The notes under the pieces are model-generated. The model was given only the letters and a program-made list of their open reading frames with translations. It was not told the DNA's origin and ran no database searches. Position numbers and translations under genes: made by a program. A DNA stretch of 64,000 bases from Budvicia diplopodorum (GTDB lineage Bacteria; Pseudomonadota; Gammaproteobacteria; Enterobacterales; Enterobacteriaceae): contig NZ_WOYF01000009.1 in assembly GCF_009800925.1 (NCBI RefSeq), positions 1-64,000 on the forward strand, given 5' to 3'. This document shows positions 60,093 to 64,000 of the stretch, one piece after another; the first letter of the stretch is position 1, and every line of letters starts with the position of its first letter.

Positions 60093-61061
60093 TTACTGCT
60101 GGAGCTCTTTCTCAGTGAATAAATCGGCAAATAGCGGCGTACTTAAGTAACGCTCGCTCGATGATGGCAAAATAACCACGATATTCTTATCGGCGAATTC
60201 AGGTAATTCAATCAGCCTGAGGGCTGCGGCAACGGCAGCGCCTGAAGAAATGCCGGCCAGAATACCTTCCTCTTCCATTAAACGATGAGCCGTGGCAATT
60301 GACTCTTCGTTAGTAATTTTTTCCACTCTATCAATCAGACTTAAATCTAGATTGCCGGGAATAAATCCTGCGCCAATACCCTGAATTTTATGCGGACCTG
60401 GTTTTAGTTCTTCCCCTGCCAGTGCCTGACTAATTATCGGTGAATCAGCTGGCTCAACGGCAACGCTAATAATTTTCTTACCTTTGGTATTCTTGATGTA
60501 GCGGCTAACGCCGGTTAACGTACCTCCGGTACCAACGCCAGCAATAAATACGTCAATATTGCCATCAGTGTCTTCCCAAATTTCAGGCCCGGTTGTTTTT
60601 TCATGAATTTCAGGGTTTGCGGGATTATTGAATTGCTGTAGTAGCAGGTAGTGTTCTGGATCGGAAGCGACAATCTCTTCCGCTTTAGCTATTGCGCCCT
60701 TCATCCCTTTGGCTGCTTCAGTTAGCACCAAATTTGCACCGAGGGCTTTAAGTAATTTGCGTCGTTCTAGACTCATAGATTCAGGCATGGTCAATGTAAG
60801 TTTATAACCACGGGCTGCAGCAACATAGGCCAAAGCAATACCGGTATTACCGCTGGTAGGTTCAACCAACGTGACGCCTTGTTTTAATAAACCACGCTTT
60901 TCAGCATCCCAAATCATATTGGCACCAATACGGCACTTAACGCTGAAACTAGGATTGCGAGACTCAATTTTTACTAAAATTTTCCCATTTCCAATGCGGT
61001 TCAAACGGACAAGAGGGGTATGGCCAATAGTTTGCGAGTTGTCTTCATAAATCTTAGTCAT
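60093..61061 (-). CDS. cysK: Cysteine synthase A CysK
   Basis: 322-residue PLP enzyme (O-acetylserine sulfhydrylase A). PLP Lys42 in [14 protein letters not shown], substrate loop [18 protein letters not shown] phosphate loop, and [11 protein letters not shown] near the end. Forms cysteine with sulfide; binds CysE through its active site in the family. Upstream of ptsH in the E. coli order. cysZ, normally upstream, is absent; a polysaccharide locus starts there instead. Confidence 0.98.
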   Translation of the reverse strand: MTKIYEDNSQTIGHTPLVRLNRIGNGKILVKIESRNPSFSVKCRIGANMIWDAEKRGLLKQGVTLVEPTSGNTGIALAYVAAARGYKLTLTMPESMSLERRKLLKALGANLVLTEAAKGMKGAIAKAEEIVASDPEHYLLLQQFNNPANPEIHEKTTGPEIWEDTDGNIDVFIAGVGTGGTLTGVSRYIKNTKGKKIISVAVEPADSPIISQALAGEELKPGPHKIQGIGAGFIPGNLDLSLIDRVEKITNEESIATAHRLMEEEGILAGISSGAAVAAALRLIELPEFADKNIVVILPSSSERYLSTPLFADLFTEKELQQ

Positions 61062-61542
61062 GGCTTATCCTTTTAATTTTATGAATTTTTAGGGAACATA
61101 TACAGCATAACCGCTAAATCAAAACTGTGAAGGAAGGAATAGATATATCGTTATGTAATTAAGGAATAAGTTTTTATCACGATAATGATTTTTGGGATAA
61201 AAAAGTATCAATAGCATTAACACTTACGAGTTAATATGTTGGGTGCGGTATTCATTAAGGATAGTTAGCTTATAATTGTTAGCCATTTTGCTTTGTGAAG
61301 TATAAGCCAATATGTTTGCATTTAATGACTAATTTCATTTAAATCAATCGGTTGTATGTATTTCTCGCACAGGGGTTGCATGGCAGTTAACTTGCGATTG
61401 AGAGCTAAGTGAGTATAATCAGCCGCAACGAATGAGCTACATAATGAAGCAGCATAAAATATTTCATATTAATATATATACTGATTTAGGAATAAATGGC
61501 TACCCTTTAATATACCAGCGGCTGTCCCTACATCGTTTTATA
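61062..61542. promoter_or_regulatory. cysK / polysaccharide-locus divergent region
   Basis: About 480 bp of AT-rich DNA without a gene. It should hold the cysK promoter (minus) and the promoter feeding the JUMPstart leader (plus). No individual element is assigned. Confidence 0.45.
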
Positions 61543-61585
61543 CAGTGCCTTTAGGAGCCGTAACCTAAGGGCGGTAGCGTGCCTG
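61543..61585 (+). promoter_or_regulatory. JUMPstart sequence with RfaH ops element
   Basis: CAGTGCCTTTAGGAGCCGTAACCTAAGGGCGGTAGCGTGCCTG resembles the JUMPstart consensus; the core GGCGGTAGCGTG (61570-61581) is the ops site. RfaH binds RNA polymerase paused at ops and prevents termination in long polysaccharide operons. It lies 64 bp upstream of wzz. Confidence 0.93.
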
Positions 61586-61648
61586 AAAAAGTGCATGGAA
61601 GATTTAATTTCTAATAAATATATTAAATTTCAACCAATTGGAATGGAT

Positions 61649-62743
61649 ATGAGCAATAAAGAGCAATCCCAGTCACAACCACAACCGGCATTCGCTGGTT
61701 ACTACCCTATGTATCAGGCGCCGCAGAATGGTGAGATCGACCTGTTCGATCTCATAGCACAGCTATGGAAGAAAAAACATTGGATTATCGGTTGTATGCT
61801 AGCAACTACGATTTTGGCTGCGGTATATGCATTTACAGCGAAAGAACAGTGGACTGCAACAGCGGTGGTTGATGTACCGAGCTTTGATACTATGGATAAC
61901 TATTATCAGGGATTCCGATTGTTGGAAGGGAATGTAGATAAGCCTACCTCATTAGAAGAGGTTGCAGATAAATTGTTTAAGCAATTTATCTCTCAGGCTG
62001 GATCTTATAATGAGTTAAGTAAGTTTATTGGTCAGAGTGAATATTATAAAATGTTGGTTGAAGGTAAAAGTGAAAGTGAAAAGGCTAAACTGCTTAATGA
62101 GGTTGTTGATAAAGTAAAAATTTTAAAAGATAAAGACGAGCTTATTTTTACAATTAGCTTCCCTGCCAGTACTCCTAATGAGTCAAAAAAATTACTGGAA
62201 GATTATATAAAAGTTGTTAACGGTAATGTTAGTAGCGCTCAATATGCACAATTAGCTTCTCAGATTACCAATAGAAAAACCAGTATTCAAAATCAGATGA
62301 ATGCATTAATGCAAATTGCAGAAGATAAGCGCCAGGAAGAAATTAAAAATATAAAAATGGCGTTGGCAATTGCTAATAAATCTAATATTCAAAAGCCTGA
62401 ATTGAATGGTTTAACAAAGTTAGATACAAATAGTCTGTTTCTGTTAGGTAAAGATGCATTAAATGCGATGTCTGAGAGCATTAAAGATCAGCCTCTCACT
62501 TTAACTGATCATTATTATAGTTTACAAGGGCAATATATTAATTTAGAGCGATTTGATGTTGATGGTGACTCTGCTCAAGCCTTTAGTTATCTAAAGGGCC
62601 CAATAGAGCCCGTTAATAGAGATAAGCCATTACGAGCGCTAATGTTGATAGTGGGATTAGTGTTTGGTTTAATTGTTGGATTGGGAGCGGCTACAATTAA
62701 TATTGCTATTCAAAATAACGTTAATAAGAAAAAGTATTCATAA
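61649..62743 (+). CDS. wzz: Polysaccharide chain-length determinant protein Wzz
   Basis: 364 residues from ATG 61649 (ATG 61643 and a distant 61595 are alternatives; the conserved N-terminus is not decisive). Membrane helix near KKHWIIGCMLATTILAAVYA, long periplasmic helical domain with a glutamine/lysine-rich coiled coil around 200-245, and C-terminal helix LRALMLIVGLVFGLIVGL. LNRDKP-like motif PVNRDKPLRAL precedes it, typical of Wzz. PNGEIDLFDLIAQLWKKK is the family N-terminal motif. Sets O-antigen or ECA chain length. Confidence 0.93.
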   Translation: MSNKEQSQSQPQPAFAGYYPMYQAPQNGEIDLFDLIAQLWKKKHWIIGCMLATTILAAVYAFTAKEQWTATAVVDVPSFDTMDNYYQGFRLLEGNVDKPTSLEEVADKLFKQFISQAGSYNELSKFIGQSEYYKMLVEGKSESEKAKLLNEVVDKVKILKDKDELIFTISFPASTPNESKKLLEDYIKVVNGNVSSAQYAQLASQITNRKTSIQNQMNALMQIAEDKRQEEIKNIKMALAIANKSNIQKPELNGLTKLDTNSLFLLGKDALNAMSESIKDQPLTLTDHYYSLQGQYINLERFDVDGDSAQAFSYLKGPIEPVNRDKPLRALMLIVGLVFGLIVGLGAATINIAIQNNVNKKKYS

Positions 62744-62766
62744 TAAGAATCCAACTAAGCAGGTTA

Positions 62767-64000
62767 ATGGTGATTAGCTCAACTTTCTCAATTTTATTTT
62801 CCCATGGAATAAAAATATTATATGGACTAGTCCTCTTAAAATTAATTGCAGTATATCTGGGACCTGACGGCCTAGGTGAGTTAGGTAACTTTATGAGTCT
62901 GGTTACTATTTTTACCGTTATTGCAGGTGGCGGTGTGATAAATGGCATCATAAAGTATGTGGCAGAGTATAAAAATACACCAGATAAGTTGTATGGTTTT
63001 ATATACACTAGTCTGGTTTATTCAATTTGTTTTTCTATCGTTGTATTAATATTATCTATAATATTTTCTAACTATATATCTATACTTATCTTTGGTAATG
63101 ATAAATATTCTTCTGTAATTATATTCGCTGCATTGTCTCAGATTATATTATCTCTGGTAAATGTGATTGTTGGTATCGTTAATGGATATCGTAATACAGT
63201 ATTATATGCAAAAATTACTATATTTGGTTATATAATATCGTTCCCTGTCGTTTATTTCTTTATAAAATATTCAGGATATGTTGGTGCTGCAAAGTCTTTA
63301 GTTGTGGCAAGCGCACTAATGATTTTACCAGCAATAATATTTTGTTTTAGATATTTTAGTCTTAATGAGTTTAAAACTCATGCTTCATTAGATTCTAAAT
63401 ATTTAAAAGATATATCCAAGTTCAGTTTGATGCTTCTCGTTAGTGTGAGTACTTTTCCAATTTCAGAAATTATAATTAGAAATATTATCATTGAGAACGT
63501 TGGATTAGCTAATGCTGGCATATGGCAATCATTAACGAAGTTATCTGCCGTATATATGGGGTTCATTGGTATTTTCTTGAACTTTTATTTTATGCCTTTA
63601 CTGTCGGAAAAAGGTAATGATATATCGAGTATAAATCGCATTGTAATTAAGTTTTCCTGCATTATTTTGATTTCTTTCTTCTGCACTTCAATTTTTTTCT
63701 ATTTTCTAAGAAGTTTTATAATTAGCTTGGTCTTCTCTAAAGAGTTCTTGGTCGCAGGTGATTTCATTATATATCAACTAATTGGTGATTTTTTTAGAGT
63801 TGGCTCTTATATCATTGGTTTTATCGTCGTAGCTAAAGCTGCAACAAAACTATATATATTTGCTGAAATACTGCAATGTACTTTATATGTATCAATTGTA
63901 TATTTCTCATTAAAATTTAGTAGTGGATTTGAACTATCTACAGTTTTTAAGTCATATATATACGTATATATGATTTATCTTCTTGTTTGTTATTTGGTAT
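62767..64000 (+). CDS. wzx: WzxE-like polysaccharide flippase, partial (C-terminus beyond right edge)
   Basis: The frame from ATG 62767 is open to the window end (411 codons). The product is very hydrophobic with about ten or more predicted membrane helices. It follows ECA flippase WzxE in pattern: KLIAVYLGPDGLGELGNFMS, IAGGGVINGIIKYVAEY and GDFFRVGSYIIGFIVVAKA. It is AT-rich compared with WzxE of other enterobacteria. Predicted to flip undecaprenyl-linked oligosaccharide units. 23 bp downstream of wzz. Confidence 0.88.
   Translation, partial: MVISSTFSILFSHGIKILYGLVLLKLIAVYLGPDGLGELGNFMSLVTIFTVIAGGGVINGIIKYVAEYKNTPDKLYGFIYTSLVYSICFSIVVLILSIIFSNYISILIFGNDKYSSVIIFAALSQIILSLVNVIVGIVNGYRNTVLYAKITIFGYIISFPVVYFFIKYSGYVGAAKSLVVASALMILPAIIFCFRYFSLNEFKTHASLDSKYLKDISKFSLMLLVSVSTFPISEIIIRNIIIENVGLANAGIWQSLTKLSAVYMGFIGIFLNFYFMPLLSEKGNDISSINRIVIKFSCIILISFFCTSIFFYFLRSFIISLVFSKEFLVAGDFIIYQLIGDFFRVGSYIIGFIVVAKAATKLYIFAEILQCTLYVSIVYFSLKFSSGFELSTVFKSYIYVYMIYLLVCYLV

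Overview
The window is chromosomal DNA of a member of the Enterobacterales. Gene content and order (gcvR-bcp / dapA-bamC-purC / ypfJ / tmcA / ypfN-dapE-yffB, napFDAGHBC, cysPUWAM, cysK-ptsH-ptsI-crr) follow the 53-56 min part of the E. coli map, but with rearrangements and insertions. The moderate GC content and the gene mix point away from E. coli/Salmonella and towards a Yersinia-, Serratia- or Budvicia/Pragia-like lineage. That placement is inference; no rRNA marker is present.

Layout. 1-4122 (minus): the N-terminal part of a very large type V autotransporter adhesin with an ESPR-type extended signal peptide, running off the left edge. 4123-6368: an AT-rich, gene-poor stretch holding two decayed mobile-DNA genes, a FimB/FimE-type tyrosine recombinase remnant and an IS200-type transposase remnant. 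6369-16706: conserved housekeeping genes (bcp, gcvR, dapA, bamC, purC, ypfJ, yeaL, tmcA, ypfN, an M15 carboxypeptidase, dapE, yffB). 17036-25940: nitrate respiration, with narQ-narP next to and divergent from a complete napFDAGHBC operon. 26152-30930: an accessory island with a LysR regulator, a CBP21-like AA10 chitin-active monooxygenase and an M66/StcE-like metallopeptidase with a module repeated three times. 31021-33579: yaiI, an unknown exported protein, ypeA, yfeY. 33685-40529: the L-ascorbate utilisation regulon ulaR, ulaG and ulaABCDEF. 40632-42521: yagU, yfeX. 42739-42828: a REP doublet. 42965-47698: cysPUWAM sulfate/thiosulfate uptake and cysteine synthase B. 47805-47994: an unusual nested palindromic element. 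48052-56629: macAB efflux, an OmpR-type two-component system and the AcrD RND pump. 56923-61061: crr, ptsI, ptsH, cysK. 61543-64000: a JUMPstart/ops element followed by wzz and a WzxE-like flippase, the beginning of a surface-polysaccharide locus that runs off the right edge.

Together the genes suggest a facultative anaerobe using periplasmic nitrate reduction, fermenting or assimilating ascorbate, and interacting with surfaces rich in chitin or mucin through an adhesin, an LPMO and a mucinase-type protease. The least explained items are the nested palindromic element at 47.8 kb, the LysR-AA10-M66 island, the decayed recombinase beside the giant adhesin, and three helically phased GTAAR half-sites between macA and the two-component system. 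No tRNA, rRNA or CRISPR array was seen.
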